Below, piece after piece: positions 50,194 through 60,004 of a DNA stretch of 64,000 nt (the first letter of the stretch is position 1; every line of letters starts with the position of its first letter). The translations under genes and the position numbers were made by a program. The notes beneath the pieces are model-generated. The model saw nothing but the letters and a program-made list of their open reading frames with translations. It ran no database searches and was not told where the DNA came from. The DNA is taken from contig JAGKVE010000001.1 of assembly GCA_021152555.1 (NCBI GenBank), positions 31,304 through 95,303 of the forward strand, in the 5' to 3' direction. The stretch is from Bacteroidia bacterium (GTDB taxonomy: Bacteria > Bacteroidota > Bacteroidia > Bacteroidales > Paludibacteraceae).

Positions 50194-52437
50194 ATGCCCC
50201 GGCTGGCAGTGGCATGTTTCTGCTCCCTACTCTTTATTCTCTGCTCTTGCAACACGACCAAGTTCGTGCCACAGGACCAGTGTATGCTCAACAAAGCTCG
50301 TATCAAATGCGTTGACGACAAGAAAGTGCCGACCAACGAACTGCGCACCTATCTCCGCCAACGGCAGAACACCGAGATATTGGGATTCTGGAAGCTTCAG
50401 CTGCATATCTACAACACTGCGCCCGTAGACACCACCACCCAATCCAACAAGAGACTCGCCCGCAATGCCCACAAGATGGGCGAAGCGCCGGTTATCTACG
50501 ACGACGAACTGACAGGAATAAGCATGCAGCAGCTGAGACTGCAAATGAACAACATGGGCTATTTCAACGCCGAAGTAGACACCCATAAGGTTGTCCAGAA
50601 ACGCAAAGTCGATTTGAGCTACCTCATCACCGCCCACCAGCCCTACATGATCCGGCACTACGAGGTGGATATCCCCGATTCCGCGATATATGAGATAGCC
50701 ACCAACGACCGCTGCAAAATCAAAGAAGGCATGCAGTTCTCCGCCGCCACGCTGGACGAGGAGCGGCAACGTATAGCCACCTCCCTGCGCAACAGAGGGT
50801 ATTTCTACTTCGAGAAATCCATGTTGGAGTTCACAGCGGACAGTGCTCTTGACAGCCATGAGGTTGACATACGGATACACATGGCGCCCTATGTGGAGCA
50901 CATGGATGAAGAAACGCTCAGGCGTATGCACACACAATACACCATCCGGCAGGTCCATTACCAGATTGATTACGACCCTAACCACCTACCCGACAGCGTT
51001 GATCTGCATCAGGCGACCGACAAGTACGGCAATGTCTATAGCTGGACGGGCAACCGTTTTCTGCGTAACAACGCGCTGCGCCAGTCGAGCCGTCTGCATC
51101 CCGACCAGCGTTACGCCGAATGGCGTGTTGAGCGCACCTACGCGCGTATGAACGCACTGCCGCCAGTCAAATACGTCGATATAGCATTCAACACCGTCGG
51201 CGATTCACTGCTCGACTGCTACATCACCGTCTCGCGGGGCAAGCTCAACTCGATAGCCGCAGAAGTGGAGGGTACGTACAGTGCCGGCGACTGGGGTATC
51301 GCCGCAGGACTGACCTACAGCAACAAGAATATCTTCAAGGGCGCGGAAGTACTGACTATCGGCGGTCGGGCATCATACGAATGGCGCGCCAACGGCGGAC
51401 GCGCTATCGAAGCCAAAGCCGAAGCGGGACTGCTCTTCCCGTCCAATGTGCGCATCAATGCTGCATACAACTACCAGCAACGGCCTGACGAATACAGCCG
51501 CACCATCGTCAACGCAGGTCTGGGATATATCATTCCACGTCGTCCCAACACGCGATGGACTCACCAGTTCAACCTCGTTGATATCAATTACATTTACGTC
51601 CCATGGATGAATAAACTATTCTACGAGGAGTTCCTTTCCAAATCATCGGTTCTGAAGGCGAGTTATGAGGATCATTTTATCCTTGACTGGAGCTACCAGG
51701 GTTCTTACACCTCATTCAACCAGCGCTATCCGAACCGCTCTTACATGCAGTTCGCCGTACGTGTAGAGACCGCGGGAAACGTACTGTACGGGCTGAGCCG
51801 GATAGCTAATTTCCAGCAGGACAAGAACGGCAGTTATATGCTTTGGAAGATTCCTTTTGCGCAGTACGCGAAAGGCGACATCAATTTCACCTACCACGGT
51901 ATCATCACACCGAAGCACCATCTGGTAGGGCATATCGGTATCGGTGTGGCTGTCCCTTATCTCAACGCTTCGGTACTGCCTTTCGAGAAACGCTATTTCG
52001 GCGGCGGTGCGAACAGTATCCGCGGATGGCAGGCACGCACGTTGGGTCCCGGAACGTTCCGCGGCAACGGTAATACACGCGTCTATGACCTGCAATGCGG
52101 AGACATCAAACTGGACATGAACATTGAATACCGTTTCAAAGTGCTGAAGTTCTTGGAGCTGGCTGCATTCCTTGACGCAGGAAACATATGGACTATCCGC
52201 GAATATGAGTTGCAGCCGGGCGGCGTGTTCGGCAAAGATTTTTACAAGCAGATAGCATGGAGTTACGGCGCCGGCATCCGTTTTGACCTGTCGATACTTA
52301 TCTTCCGTGTGGATTTCGGCGTCAAGCTGCACGACCCGAGCCGTATAGCCGAAGGCAAACAATGGCGCACCGCCCCGAACGGGCTTAAATGGAAAGACGA
52401 CATGACGCTGCATTTTGCCATAGGGTATCCGTTTTAA
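50194..52437 (+). CDS. TamL-like lipidated BamA/TamA family outer-membrane protein
   Basis: I choose ATG 50194 (MPRLAVACFCSLLFILCSC), a lipoprotein signal peptide, with a leader of about 70 nt. The in-frame ATG at 50131 would leave only a few bases after the predicted transcription start. POTRA-like regions follow (GISMQQLRLQMNNMGYFNAEVDTHKVVQKRKVDLSY), then a 16-strand-type Omp85 barrel. Its signature is FEKRYFGGGANSIRGWQARTLGPG, with a C-terminal MTLHFAIGYPF strand ending in an aromatic residue. Lipidated TamA variants (TamL) are known from Bacteroidota and act in outer-membrane biogenesis. A CAGGAAT tract lies in the leader. Confidence 0.88.
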   Translation: MPRLAVACFCSLLFILCSCNTTKFVPQDQCMLNKARIKCVDDKKVPTNELRTYLRQRQNTEILGFWKLQLHIYNTAPVDTTTQSNKRLARNAHKMGEAPVIYDDELTGISMQQLRLQMNNMGYFNAEVDTHKVVQKRKVDLSYLITAHQPYMIRHYEVDIPDSAIYEIATNDRCKIKEGMQFSAATLDEERQRIATSLRNRGYFYFEKSMLEFTADSALDSHEVDIRIHMAPYVEHMDEETLRRMHTQYTIRQVHYQIDYDPNHLPDSVDLHQATDKYGNVYSWTGNRFLRNNALRQSSRLHPDQRYAEWRVERTYARMNALPPVKYVDIAFNTVGDSLLDCYITVSRGKLNSIAAEVEGTYSAGDWGIAAGLTYSNKNIFKGAEVLTIGGRASYEWRANGGRAIEAKAEAGLLFPSNVRINAAYNYQQRPDEYSRTIVNAGLGYIIPRRPNTRWTHQFNLVDINYIYVPWMNKLFYEEFLSKSSVLKASYEDHFILDWSYQGSYTSFNQRYPNRSYMQFAVRVETAGNVLYGLSRIANFQQDKNGSYMLWKIPFAQYAKGDINFTYHGIITPKHHLVGHIGIGVAVPYLNASVLPFEKRYFGGGANSIRGWQARTLGPGTFRGNGNTRVYDLQCGDIKLDMNIEYRFKVLKFLELAAFLDAGNIWTIREYELQPGGVFGKDFYKQIAWSYGAGIRFDLSILIFRVDFGVKLHDPSRIAEGKQWRTAPNGLKWKDDMTLHFAIGYPF

Positions 52438-52503
52438 GTCGAAAGTCGAAAGTAGAAAGTCGAAAGAAGAAAGTCGAAAGTCGAAAGTCGAAAGTAGAGA
52501 GAG
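52438..52503. repeat. GTCGAAA heptamer tract after the tamL stop codon
   Basis: About nine units with GTAGAAA and GAAGAAA variants. They start immediately after TAA and fill the gap to rnhB. Confidence 0.9.
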
Positions 52504-52513
52504 GAAAGTTGAG

Positions 52514-53125
52514 ATGCTGAAGGAGTGCATGATACGGGGTCTGGTGGAAGCCGGATGTGACGAGGCGGGCAGAGGTCCGTTGGCGGGCAGTGTCTTTGCC
52601 GCAGCGGTCGTTTTAGACCCCGAACGCGTGCGCCGTGTGCCGGAGTTCGAATGGCTCAACGACTCCAAGCAGCTGACCGACAAACAGCGTTATGCCTTGC
52701 GCCCGGTCATTGAACGCGAAGCGGTTGCATGGGCGGTAGTGGACGTGTCGCCGCAGGAAATAGACCAACTCAACATACTTCAATGCTCCATTCTCGGGAT
52801 GCAACGCGCATTGGACCGCCTCAGCATACGGCCGCAGCATATACTGGTGGACGGCAACAAATGGAAGCCCTACGTACCGGAAGGCGAATTGCTGGAGATA
52901 CCCGCCGACACCGTTGTTCACGGCGACGCCACCTACATGTCCATCGCAGCAGCAAGCGTGCTGGCGAAGACCTACAGGGATGATTACATGCTGCGCCTGC
53001 ATGCCGAATACCCCCAATACGGATGGGCGACCAACAAAGGATACCCTACCGCGGAGCACTACGCGGCTATCAAGAAATATGGAGTAACACCATATCATAG
53101 AATGACGTTTAACTTAAAAATGTAA
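52514..53125 (+). CDS. rnhB: Ribonuclease HII
   Basis: It cleaves RNA in RNA-DNA hybrids. The catalytic DEAGRGPLAG (near residue 16), NDSKQLTDKQR, ILVDGNKW, the DATYMSIAAASVLAKTYRD block and the C-terminal GYPTAEHYAAIKKYG...HRMTF are complete. 203 residues. The gap to sppA is very short (4 nt), suggesting cotranscription. Confidence 0.96.
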   Translation: MLKECMIRGLVEAGCDEAGRGPLAGSVFAAAVVLDPERVRRVPEFEWLNDSKQLTDKQRYALRPVIEREAVAWAVVDVSPQEIDQLNILQCSILGMQRALDRLSIRPQHILVDGNKWKPYVPEGELLEIPADTVVHGDATYMSIAAASVLAKTYRDDYMLRLHAEYPQYGWATNKGYPTAEHYAAIKKYGVTPYHRMTFNLKM

Positions 53126-53129
53126 CATT

Positions 53130-54905
53130 ATGTGTATTTATCGCAGAACAGGTTATGAGGAGAGCCAGGCTCGTCCTCGCCGCAGAATCGGCTGCCTCGG
53201 CGGCTGTCTCATCTTCTTCGCTGTTTATTTTATCTGCAGTGCCATACTGGGATGGATGATGGGCGACATGTTTTCTTCCTCCACCGTTGAACTGAAGGAC
53301 AAAACGGTGTACCGCCTCCAACTCAAGGGGACACTCGTCGAGCAGGGACAGGAAGACAATCCTTTTGCCAGTCTGATGGGCGAAATGCCTTATGTAGGCA
53401 GCCGCGCCCAACAAGAGACGGTAGGTTTGGATCAGATACTGAGCAATATCCGTCTGGCAAAGAACGACGACAAGCTATTAGGTATATGGCTGGATGGCGC
53501 CGAACTGAGCATGGCGCCGGCGAACGCCAAAGCGCTTCGCGATGCACTGCTTGATTTCAAGCAGAGCGGCAAATGGGTCATCGCATCCGCCAAGAGTTAC
53601 GGCCAGACCAACTACTATGTCGCTTCCGTGGCTGACCGTATATGTCTGGACCCGACGGGTTCTGTCGATTGGAACGGACTGGCAGCGCAGACGATGTACT
53701 ATACCCGCGCATTGGAGAAAATCGGCATTGAGATGCAGATTCTCAAAGTAGGTACTTTCAAGTCCGCCGTAGAGCCATTCTTCCGCACCTCCATGTCCGA
53801 TGCTGACCGCAAGCAGACAGAGGAGTACCTGGACGGCATATGGAGTGAATACAAGGCAGCAGTAGGCGCATCGCGCCACCTGACCGAGGAGCAGCTCAAC
53901 GAACTTGCCGACCGCTACATGGGTCTGCAGGAAGCGGAAGATATTGCAGCTGCCGGCCTGGTGGATACCATCGTATATACGCAGGATATGGATTCGCTGC
54001 TGCGCGTTTATGCCGGTACCAAGGACTACAACCTTCTCACCACCGGCAAACTGGCACTGGTAAAACGCCCGGCAAGCAAAGCCAAAGACAAAGTGGCTGT
54101 TCTCTACCTGGAAGGCGAGATTACCGATGACTCGGGAGACGGTATCGTAGGTACAGAGGTTGTCAAAACGCTCAAGAAAATCCGCAAAGACGATGCTGTC
54201 AAAGCACTCGTCCTGCGCGTCAACAGCCCGGGCGGTTCCGCCAACGCGAGCGAGGACATCTGGCACGCCATCCAGAATATCAAAGCAGACAGCATTCCGG
54301 TTGTTGTATCCATGGGCGACTACGCAGCGTCCGGCGGTTATTATATCTCTTGCGGCGCCGACTATATCTTTGCCGAACCTACTACGCTAACCGGTTCTAT
54401 CGGTATTTTCGGCACCGTGCCTAACTTCAACAAAATCCGCAACAAAGTGGGATTGGATATAGACGGCGTAAGCACAAACAAACATTCCGCATTGGGGGTT
54501 AATATGACCTACAAAGGCATGAACGCGGAGGAACGCCAACTGATGCAGACCATGGTGGAGAACGGTTACGACCTCTTTACCCGCCGTTGTGCCGAAGGGC
54601 GTCACGTAGAGCAAGATTATATCAAATCGATTGGCGAAGGCCGTGTATGGCTGGGGGCAAAAGGCAAAGAGATCGGTATCGTTGACGAGATGGGAAATAT
54701 CAACAATGCCATTGACAAAGCCGTTGCACTCGCCGGATTGGAGTCCTATAAGTTAGAGTACTATCCTGAGACCAAAGATCCGTTAGAGGACCTGCTCAAG
54801 ATGCTGGACAACACCACGGAGGAAGAGAAACTGATTCTCAAGATGCGCAGTTTCTGCTCCAAACCGCGCGTCATGGCTTTGATGCCGGAAGTGACCATCC
54901 AATAA
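53130..54905 (+). CDS. sppA: Signal peptide peptidase SppA, 67K type
   Basis: A single N-terminal membrane helix (LGGCLIFFAVYFICSAILGWMMG, about 28-50) is followed by two tandem Clp/crotonase-fold halves. The catalytic Lys is in LKVGTFKSAVEPF in the first half, the catalytic Ser in VVVSMGDYAASGGYYIS in the second. 591 residues is the normal two-domain Gram-negative length. It digests cleaved signal peptides in the membrane. It ends 9 bp before lpxK. Confidence 0.95.
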   Translation: MCIYRRTGYEESQARPRRRIGCLGGCLIFFAVYFICSAILGWMMGDMFSSSTVELKDKTVYRLQLKGTLVEQGQEDNPFASLMGEMPYVGSRAQQETVGLDQILSNIRLAKNDDKLLGIWLDGAELSMAPANAKALRDALLDFKQSGKWVIASAKSYGQTNYYVASVADRICLDPTGSVDWNGLAAQTMYYTRALEKIGIEMQILKVGTFKSAVEPFFRTSMSDADRKQTEEYLDGIWSEYKAAVGASRHLTEEQLNELADRYMGLQEAEDIAAAGLVDTIVYTQDMDSLLRVYAGTKDYNLLTTGKLALVKRPASKAKDKVAVLYLEGEITDDSGDGIVGTEVVKTLKKIRKDDAVKALVLRVNSPGGSANASEDIWHAIQNIKADSIPVVVSMGDYAASGGYYISCGADYIFAEPTTLTGSIGIFGTVPNFNKIRNKVGLDIDGVSTNKHSALGVNMTYKGMNAEERQLMQTMVENGYDLFTRRCAEGRHVEQDYIKSIGEGRVWLGAKGKEIGIVDEMGNINNAIDKAVALAGLESYKLEYYPETKDPLEDLLKMLDNTTEEEKLILKMRSFCSKPRVMALMPEVTIQ

Positions 54906-54914
54906 ACGGACAGG

Positions 54915-55931
54915 ATGCTCAAAGCGCTTGTTTATATCCCGTTGAGTTGGCTGTACAGGCTCGGCATATTCATCCGCCATATGCTGTACGACCATCATCT
55001 GCTGCTTTCTTTTACCGCCGAGTTGCCCACTATCTGCGTTGGCAACCTGGCGGTAGGAGGAACCGGCAAGACCCCCATGACGGCCTACCTGATACAACGG
55101 CTGAAAGAAGCCGGCTATCATCCGGCAGTCCTTTCCCGCGGATATAAGCGCGCCACGCACGGCTTTGTGCTGGCAGACCCAAGCTCTACAGCCGCCACGA
55201 TAGGCGACGAGGCAATGCTGCTGCATTCCGCCTTCCCCGATGTGCCCGTGGCCGTATGCGAGAGCCGTGTATATGGTATCAAGCAGCTCAAACGTCTCAT
55301 TGAGTCCTTGGATGTCATCGTGCTGGACGACGCCATGCAGCACCGCGCCTTGCGATGCGGGCTCACAATCCTGCTCACGCCCTATGACCATCTGTACATA
55401 GACGACCACCTGCTGCCATGGGGCACATTGCGTGACCTTCCCTCACGCGCACTCAAAGCGGACATAGTGGTGGTCACCAAATGCCCGGACACTATCCTTC
55501 CGATTGACATGCGCGTAGTGGACAACAGGCTGCATCTGCCTACATACCAGCGCCTCTATTTCGCCGGCACTGCGTATGAACCGATAGAACAGAAAGGCAC
55601 GCCGTTAGTACTATGCGGAATAGCCCAACCGCAATACCTGATGGAGCATATCCGGAACAGTTATCCGCAGGCGCAATTGATGGCATTCAGAGACCATTAC
55701 CGGTTCAAACCGCGCGATATAGACGCCATCCTCGAGCGGGCAAAGCATTTTGATTTTGTCCTCACAACAGAAAAAGACCTCCAGCGTCTCCGCGCAACAG
55801 ACCTGGAACAACGCCTGCAAAAAGAAGGCAAAACGCTTGTTGCACTCCCCATCCACATGCGTTTTTGCGCAGCAAAGGATGCCTTCGACAAGCAAATACT
55901 CTCATACGTTCATGAAAACAGCCGCAAATAA
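54915..55931 (+). CDS. lpxK: Tetraacyldisaccharide 4'-kinase
   Basis: It adds the 4'-phosphate to lipid A precursor at the inner membrane. An N-terminal membrane-associated helix is followed by the P-loop VGGTGKTPMTAYLIQ, the substrate loop LSRGYKRATHGF, DEAMLLHSAFPDVPVAVCESR and the catalytic region VLDDAMQHRALRCGLTIL. The 338-residue length is typical. The MsbA-like exporter gene follows after 6 bp, as expected for lipid A genes. Confidence 0.95.
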   Translation: MLKALVYIPLSWLYRLGIFIRHMLYDHHLLLSFTAELPTICVGNLAVGGTGKTPMTAYLIQRLKEAGYHPAVLSRGYKRATHGFVLADPSSTAATIGDEAMLLHSAFPDVPVAVCESRVYGIKQLKRLIESLDVIVLDDAMQHRALRCGLTILLTPYDHLYIDDHLLPWGTLRDLPSRALKADIVVVTKCPDTILPIDMRVVDNRLHLPTYQRLYFAGTAYEPIEQKGTPLVLCGIAQPQYLMEHIRNSYPQAQLMAFRDHYRFKPRDIDAILERAKHFDFVLTTEKDLQRLRATDLEQRLQKEGKTLVALPIHMRFCAAKDAFDKQILSYVHENSRK

Positions 55932-55937
55932 ACCCAT

Positions 55938-57794
55938 ATGCCACTAATAACACTCATACGCCGTTTTGTACCGCCCTACAAGGGTCAGATGGCACTCAAT
56001 ATATTCTTCAACCTGCTCTCGACAGTGCTGTCGTTATTCTCGTTCGCGGCCATCATTCCCGTGCTGCGCATTCTATTCGGGCTCACGGAATCCGAGGTGC
56101 AGTGGGTGGATATGGGCGGCGTAAACGGGCTGCAGGACACCATCGCTACACTCCGCACCAATATGTATTTTCTGCTCAACGAGCAAATTCTTTTGCACGG
56201 CGCAGCGTATGTGCTGCTATGGTTGGGAGTATTCCTGATTTTTATGACCGGACTCAAATGCGGCGCGGCATGGCTCGCCAATTATTTCATGGTTCCTATC
56301 CGTACCGGCGTACTAAGAGACCTGAGGCAGTTATTATATGACAAAGTGCTCTCGCTCCCGATGGGTTATTTCACAGAGGCACGGCGCGGCGATGTCATAT
56401 CCCGTATGACGAATGATGTGGGCGAAGTGGAAGCCTCTATCATGTCGGCGCTGGATATCCTCTTCAAAGACCCGATTATGATTCTCGTCTATCTGCTAAC
56501 GCTGCTTGTCATTTCGTGGCAGATGACGCTTTTCGTGCTGCTGCTGATGCCCGTTGCGGTTTTCTTAATCGGGCGGCTTGGCCGTACCCTCAAACGTGCC
56601 TCCGCCAAAGGACAGGAGCAGAATGCCGAGATACTATCCTCTATAGATGAGACCTTGCTCGGCCTGCGCGTAGTAAAAGGTTTTAATGCGCAAGCCAAGT
56701 TGAAGACGCGTTTCCGCACCCTCATCAACGCCACCCGCACCACCTACAACCGTATCAACCGCCGTTACTATCTGGCACACCCGCTGTCCGAGTTCCTCGG
56801 TACGGCGCTGATTGCCGTCATCCTATGGTTCGGAGGCCTGCTCATCCTGTCCGACCATGCGTCTATTGACGCTTCGACGTTCATCTATTACATGGTGATT
56901 TTCTACTCCATCATCAACCCGTCGAAAGATCTCAGCCGCGCGTCCTACGGCATACGGCGGGGCATGGCTTCGCTGGAACGCATTGACGCTGTGCTGAATA
57001 CAGAGTCGAACATCAAAGAGCCGGAACAACCCAAAGCCGTTATCTTCAAAGACAATATAGCGTTCAACCATGTGCATTTTTCCTATCAGCCGGAACGCGA
57101 AGTGCTGACCGACATCAATCTGGTTATCCCGAAAGGCAAGACCGTTGCTCTGGTAGGACAGTCCGGCAGCGGCAAGACTACCATGACTGACCTTGTGCCG
57201 CGTTTCTACGACCCGGCGGAAGGCTCTGTCACACTGGACGGCACGGATATACGCGAGTTCGCCACGCACGACTTGCGTGCCCTCATGGGCATCGTATGCC
57301 AGGAACCAATCCTTTTCAACGACACCGTCTATAACAACATCACGTTCGGCGTGGATACCACGCAGCCTGCGCCGAACGGCATGACATGGCAGCAGGCGGT
57401 GGAGCAAGCAGCCCGCATTGCCAACGCACATGAGTTTATCGCCGATATGCCGGAGGGCTACCAAACGGTTATCGGCGACCGCGGCAGCCGTCTGTCCGGC
57501 GGCCAGCGCCAACGGCTCAGCATCGCGCGCGCCGTGCTCAAGAACCCGCCGGTGCTCATTCTTGACGAAGCCACATCGGCATTGGACACCGAGTCCGAAC
57601 GACTTGTACAGGAAGCCTTGGAGCACCTCATGAACGAACGGACAACGCTCGTCGTCGCCCACCGCCTTTCTACTATCAAGCATGCCGACCTAATCTGCGT
57701 CATGCACGAAGGAAAAATAGTGGAACGAGGCACGCACGAACAACTATACGCTCTCGGCGGATATTACACCAAACTCGTTGATATGCAGAAGTAG
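55938..57794 (+). CDS. MsbA-like ABC exporter (fused permease-ATPase)
   Basis: Six membrane helices (residues 1-330) precede an ATPase domain with Walker A VGQSGSGKTTM, Q-loop, signature LSGGQRQRLSIARAV, Walker B VLILDEATSALD and H-loop VAHRLST. 618 residues. The place directly after lpxK suggests it flips lipid A core across the inner membrane, but other lipid substrates are possible. The TAG stop is followed by a GTCGAAA tract. Confidence 0.92.
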   Translation: MPLITLIRRFVPPYKGQMALNIFFNLLSTVLSLFSFAAIIPVLRILFGLTESEVQWVDMGGVNGLQDTIATLRTNMYFLLNEQILLHGAAYVLLWLGVFLIFMTGLKCGAAWLANYFMVPIRTGVLRDLRQLLYDKVLSLPMGYFTEARRGDVISRMTNDVGEVEASIMSALDILFKDPIMILVYLLTLLVISWQMTLFVLLLMPVAVFLIGRLGRTLKRASAKGQEQNAEILSSIDETLLGLRVVKGFNAQAKLKTRFRTLINATRTTYNRINRRYYLAHPLSEFLGTALIAVILWFGGLLILSDHASIDASTFIYYMVIFYSIINPSKDLSRASYGIRRGMASLERIDAVLNTESNIKEPEQPKAVIFKDNIAFNHVHFSYQPEREVLTDINLVIPKGKTVALVGQSGSGKTTMTDLVPRFYDPAEGSVTLDGTDIREFATHDLRALMGIVCQEPILFNDTVYNNITFGVDTTQPAPNGMTWQQAVEQAARIANAHEFIADMPEGYQTVIGDRGSRLSGGQRQRLSIARAVLKNPPVLILDEATSALDTESERLVQEALEHLMNERTTLVVAHRLSTIKHADLICVMHEGKIVERGTHEQLYALGGYYTKLVDMQK

Positions 57795-57850
57795 TCGAAA
57801 GTCGAAAGTCGAAAGTCGAAAGTCGAAAGTCAAAAGTCGAAAGAAAAAAG
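57792..57850. repeat. GTCGAAA heptamer tract on the ABC exporter stop codon
   Basis: About eight heptamers starting at TAG, nearly all perfect GTCGAAA. They fill the gap to the mnmA start. Confidence 0.92.
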
Positions 57851-57851
57851 G

Positions 57852-58979
57852 ATGAAGCAATCACCGATAACCAATCACCCATCAGCCCAACCCCGTGTTT
57901 TGCTGGGGATGTCAGGAGGAATAGACTCCACCGTCAGCGCCATGCTTCTTTTGGAGCAGGGGTATGAAGTGGTAGGTGTCACCTTCCGTACGTACGACAG
58001 TATCAAAGAGTCCTGTCTCGCCAAGGAGAAAGGCTGCTGCTCCGTCGAATCGGTCATGGAAGCGAAGCACAACGCCGAGCGGATGGGGTTCGAGCATCAT
58101 ATTGTGGATTTCCGCGAGACCTTCCGCCGCTGCGTCATTCAGAATTTCATTGACGAATATATGGCCGGTCACACGCCCAATCCCTGCGTGCTTTGCAACT
58201 CGACTATCAAATGGGGCGAGATGCTACGCCTGGCGGATGAGCTGAACTGTGACTTTATCGCCACAGGCCATTATGCCCGTATCGAGGAGCGGAACGGACA
58301 TCTGTACCTCGCCGCGGCGGCAGACACGCGCAAAGACCAGACCTATTTCCTCTGGCGGCTGACCGAAGAGCAGTTACGCCGTACTGTTTTCCCGTTGGGC
58401 GGTTATACCAAAGACCAAGTGCGCGAGATAGCACGCAGCCACGGATACGAAACCCTGGCGCAGAAACGCGAGAGCCAGGAGATATGCTTTGTGCCGGACG
58501 ACGATTACCGCGCTTTCCTGCGCGCGAACGTGCCCGATTATAATGAACGCGTGCGCGCAGGCGAATACATAGACAGGAACGGGAAGGTGCTGGGCAGCCA
58601 TCAGGGGTTTGTCAATTACACCATCGGCCAGCGCAAAGGACTGGGTATCGCGCTCGGCCATCCCGCCTACGTCACACATATCGACGCTGCGTCCAACCGT
58701 GTTACGCTGGGCACAAACGAAGACCTGCTTGCCTCGGAACTGACTTTCCGGGTAGTCAATCCGCTGCGACTTCTGACGGACGGTTCGCCCGTAACCGCCA
58801 AAGTGCGTTACCGCTCCCCTGCCGTGGAAACTATCTTACAAACAACCCCTCCCTTGAGGGGAGGGGAAAGGGGAGAGGTTTGTCTGCAATTCACCTCTCC
58901 GGTATGGGGTGTCACGCCCGGCCAGTCGGTTGTCCTTTATCAGGACGGCCTCGTCATTGGAGGCGGAATAATTGTATAA
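57852..58979 (+). CDS. mnmA: tRNA-specific 2-thiouridylase MnmA
   Basis: It thiolates U34 of Glu, Gln and Lys tRNAs. The PP-loop is LLGMSGGIDSTVSAML, the catalytic cysteines are in TPNPCVLCN and ESQEICFVPD, and the target-binding region is DFIATGHYARI. Two repeat-derived segments are seen. The first residues after the start (KQSPITNHPSAQP) come from GGTGATT-type repeats, so translation begins in repeat sequence. A C/G-rich palindrome encodes TTPPLRGGERGEV near residue 332, in the C-terminal beta barrel. 375 residues. Confidence 0.94.
   Translation: MKQSPITNHPSAQPRVLLGMSGGIDSTVSAMLLLEQGYEVVGVTFRTYDSIKESCLAKEKGCCSVESVMEAKHNAERMGFEHHIVDFRETFRRCVIQNFIDEYMAGHTPNPCVLCNSTIKWGEMLRLADELNCDFIATGHYARIEERNGHLYLAAAADTRKDQTYFLWRLTEEQLRRTVFPLGGYTKDQVREIARSHGYETLAQKRESQEICFVPDDDYRAFLRANVPDYNERVRAGEYIDRNGKVLGSHQGFVNYTIGQRKGLGIALGHPAYVTHIDAASNRVTLGTNEDLLASELTFRVVNPLRLLTDGSPVTAKVRYRSPAVETILQTTPPLRGGERGEVCLQFTSPVWGVTPGQSVVLYQDGLVIGGGIIV
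57860..57888. repeat. ATCACC-type repeat forming the mnmA N-terminus
   Basis: ATCACCGATAACC then AATCACCCATCA, which on the other strand is the GGTGATT heptamer family. Confidence 0.6.
58843..58882. repeat. In-frame C/G-rich palindrome in mnmA
   Basis: CCTCCCTTGAGGGGAGGGG. Its reverse complement contains the same 16-bp core, CTCCCCTCAAGGGAGG, as gldG and ispD. Confidence 0.88.
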
Positions 58980-58997
58980 TCTCTTGAGACAGTCTCG

Positions 58998-59036
58998 ACA
59001 ATCACTAAGAACCACTAAGAATCACTAAGAACAACT
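58998..59036. repeat. Tandem repeat of CACTAAGAA(C/T)
   Basis: Four copies with a 9-11-bp period in the spacer after mnmA, another period outside the heptamer rule. Confidence 0.75.
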
Positions 59037-59090
59037 AACGATTTTTTTTGAACAGGGTGTTCGAAAAGCGCTGTGCAAGTTGTAAGAAAG

Positions 59091-59125
59091 ACCCCGAAAG
59101 TTGCAAAAGACTTTCGGGGTTCATT
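59091..59125. terminator. Terminator between mnmA and the rubrerythrin gene
   Basis: A perfect 11-bp stem, ACCCCGAAAGT/ACTTTCGGGGT, with an 8-nt loop, followed by TCATTTT on the plus side and preceded by an A-rich run for the minus side. It probably serves both convergent units. Confidence 0.75.
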
Positions 59126-59188
59126 TTAATCGGCACCCTGCGTACATGTGTTTTCAGTAGCAGAATTGCCCTATCAGCGGTTTAGCAG

Positions 59189-59740
59189 TTATTTGCCGAA
59201 GTAGCGTTTGTACAAGCCTTGGAAGCCCGAACCGTGGCGTGCTTCGTCTTTCGCCATCTCGTGAACGGTGTCGTGGATAGCATCGAGGTTCAGTTCTTTG
59301 GCGCGTTTGGCGATAGCGAACTTGTCCTCGCAGGCTCCGGCCTCAGCCAGCATGCGTTTCTCCAGATTGGTCTTCGTATCCCATACCACTTCTCCGAGCA
59401 GTTCGGCGAACTTGGCGCAGTGCTCAGCCTCTTCGTAAGCATACTGACGGAAGGCGGCAGCAATCTCTGGATATCCCTCTCTGTCAGCCTGACGCGCCAT
59501 AGCCAGATACTGACCCACCTCGGTAGCCTCTCCCATGAAATGCGCGCGAAGACCGTCATGGATTAAGGGGTCCTCTACGTCTTTGGCTACACCTACAATA
59601 TGCTCGCAGGCGAAGCTCAGACCTTTGCTCTCGTCAGCTACTTTCCATTCTACTACTTGTTTACACTGCGGGCAACGCTCAGGTGCCTCGGTCCCTTCAT
59701 GAACATAGCCACAAATAGGGCATATAAATTTCTTTGTCAT
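59189..59740 (-). CDS. Rubrerythrin with N-terminal rubredoxin domain (reverse rubrerythrin type)
   Basis: It reduces peroxide in anaerobes. The rubredoxin-like site C-P-x-C-G-Y / C-P-Q-C-K is at the N-terminus (residues 7-26), whereas classical rubrerythrin has it at the C-terminus. The diiron four-helix domain follows, with the E-x-x-H pairs EEAEH and DEARHG. 183 residues. It is consistent with an anaerobic or microaerophilic host. It has its own promoter, divergent from the ribosomal-protein operon. Confidence 0.93.
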   Translation of the reverse strand: MTKKFICPICGYVHEGTEAPERCPQCKQVVEWKVADESKGLSFACEHIVGVAKDVEDPLIHDGLRAHFMGEATEVGQYLAMARQADREGYPEIAAAFRQYAYEEAEHCAKFAELLGEVVWDTKTNLEKRMLAEAGACEDKFAIAKRAKELNLDAIHDTVHEMAKDEARHGSGFQGLYKRYFGK

Positions 59741-59788
59741 GTCGTTGAAATTTAGGAGGTTAATAAATACTTTTTAATTTTACGGTGC

Positions 59789-59819
59789 AAAGATACTAAA
59801 AAAAATTTACATACACAAA
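59789..59819 (-). promoter_or_regulatory. Promoter of the rubrerythrin gene
   Basis: On the minus strand TTGTGTATGT (from 59819) and TATCTTTG (59796-59789) with the usual spacing. Leader about 43 nt. Confidence 0.65.
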
Positions 59820-59905
59820 TTTTTTGTCAAAAAAAATTTCAGAGGACAAACAGGATTGTTTTGGAGGCTCAAAAATGAAAAAAAAAGCATTTTTTACTAA
59901 AAAAA

Positions 59906-59937
59906 TTTGCGTATGTAAAAAAAAAGCAGTACCTTTG
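59906..59937 (+). promoter_or_regulatory. Promoter of the rpmB-rpmG operon
   Basis: TTTGCGTATGT at 59906, a nine-A run, and TACCTTTG (59930-59937). Very similar to the nrnA promoter, including the GCGCGATTTTTCG that follows both -7 boxes. Confidence 0.75.
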
Positions 59938-60004
59938 CGCGATTTTTCGTGTAGATATGCGAAGAATCTCCGAATTTGAAGAAAAATATAAAATATATAC
60001 TACA

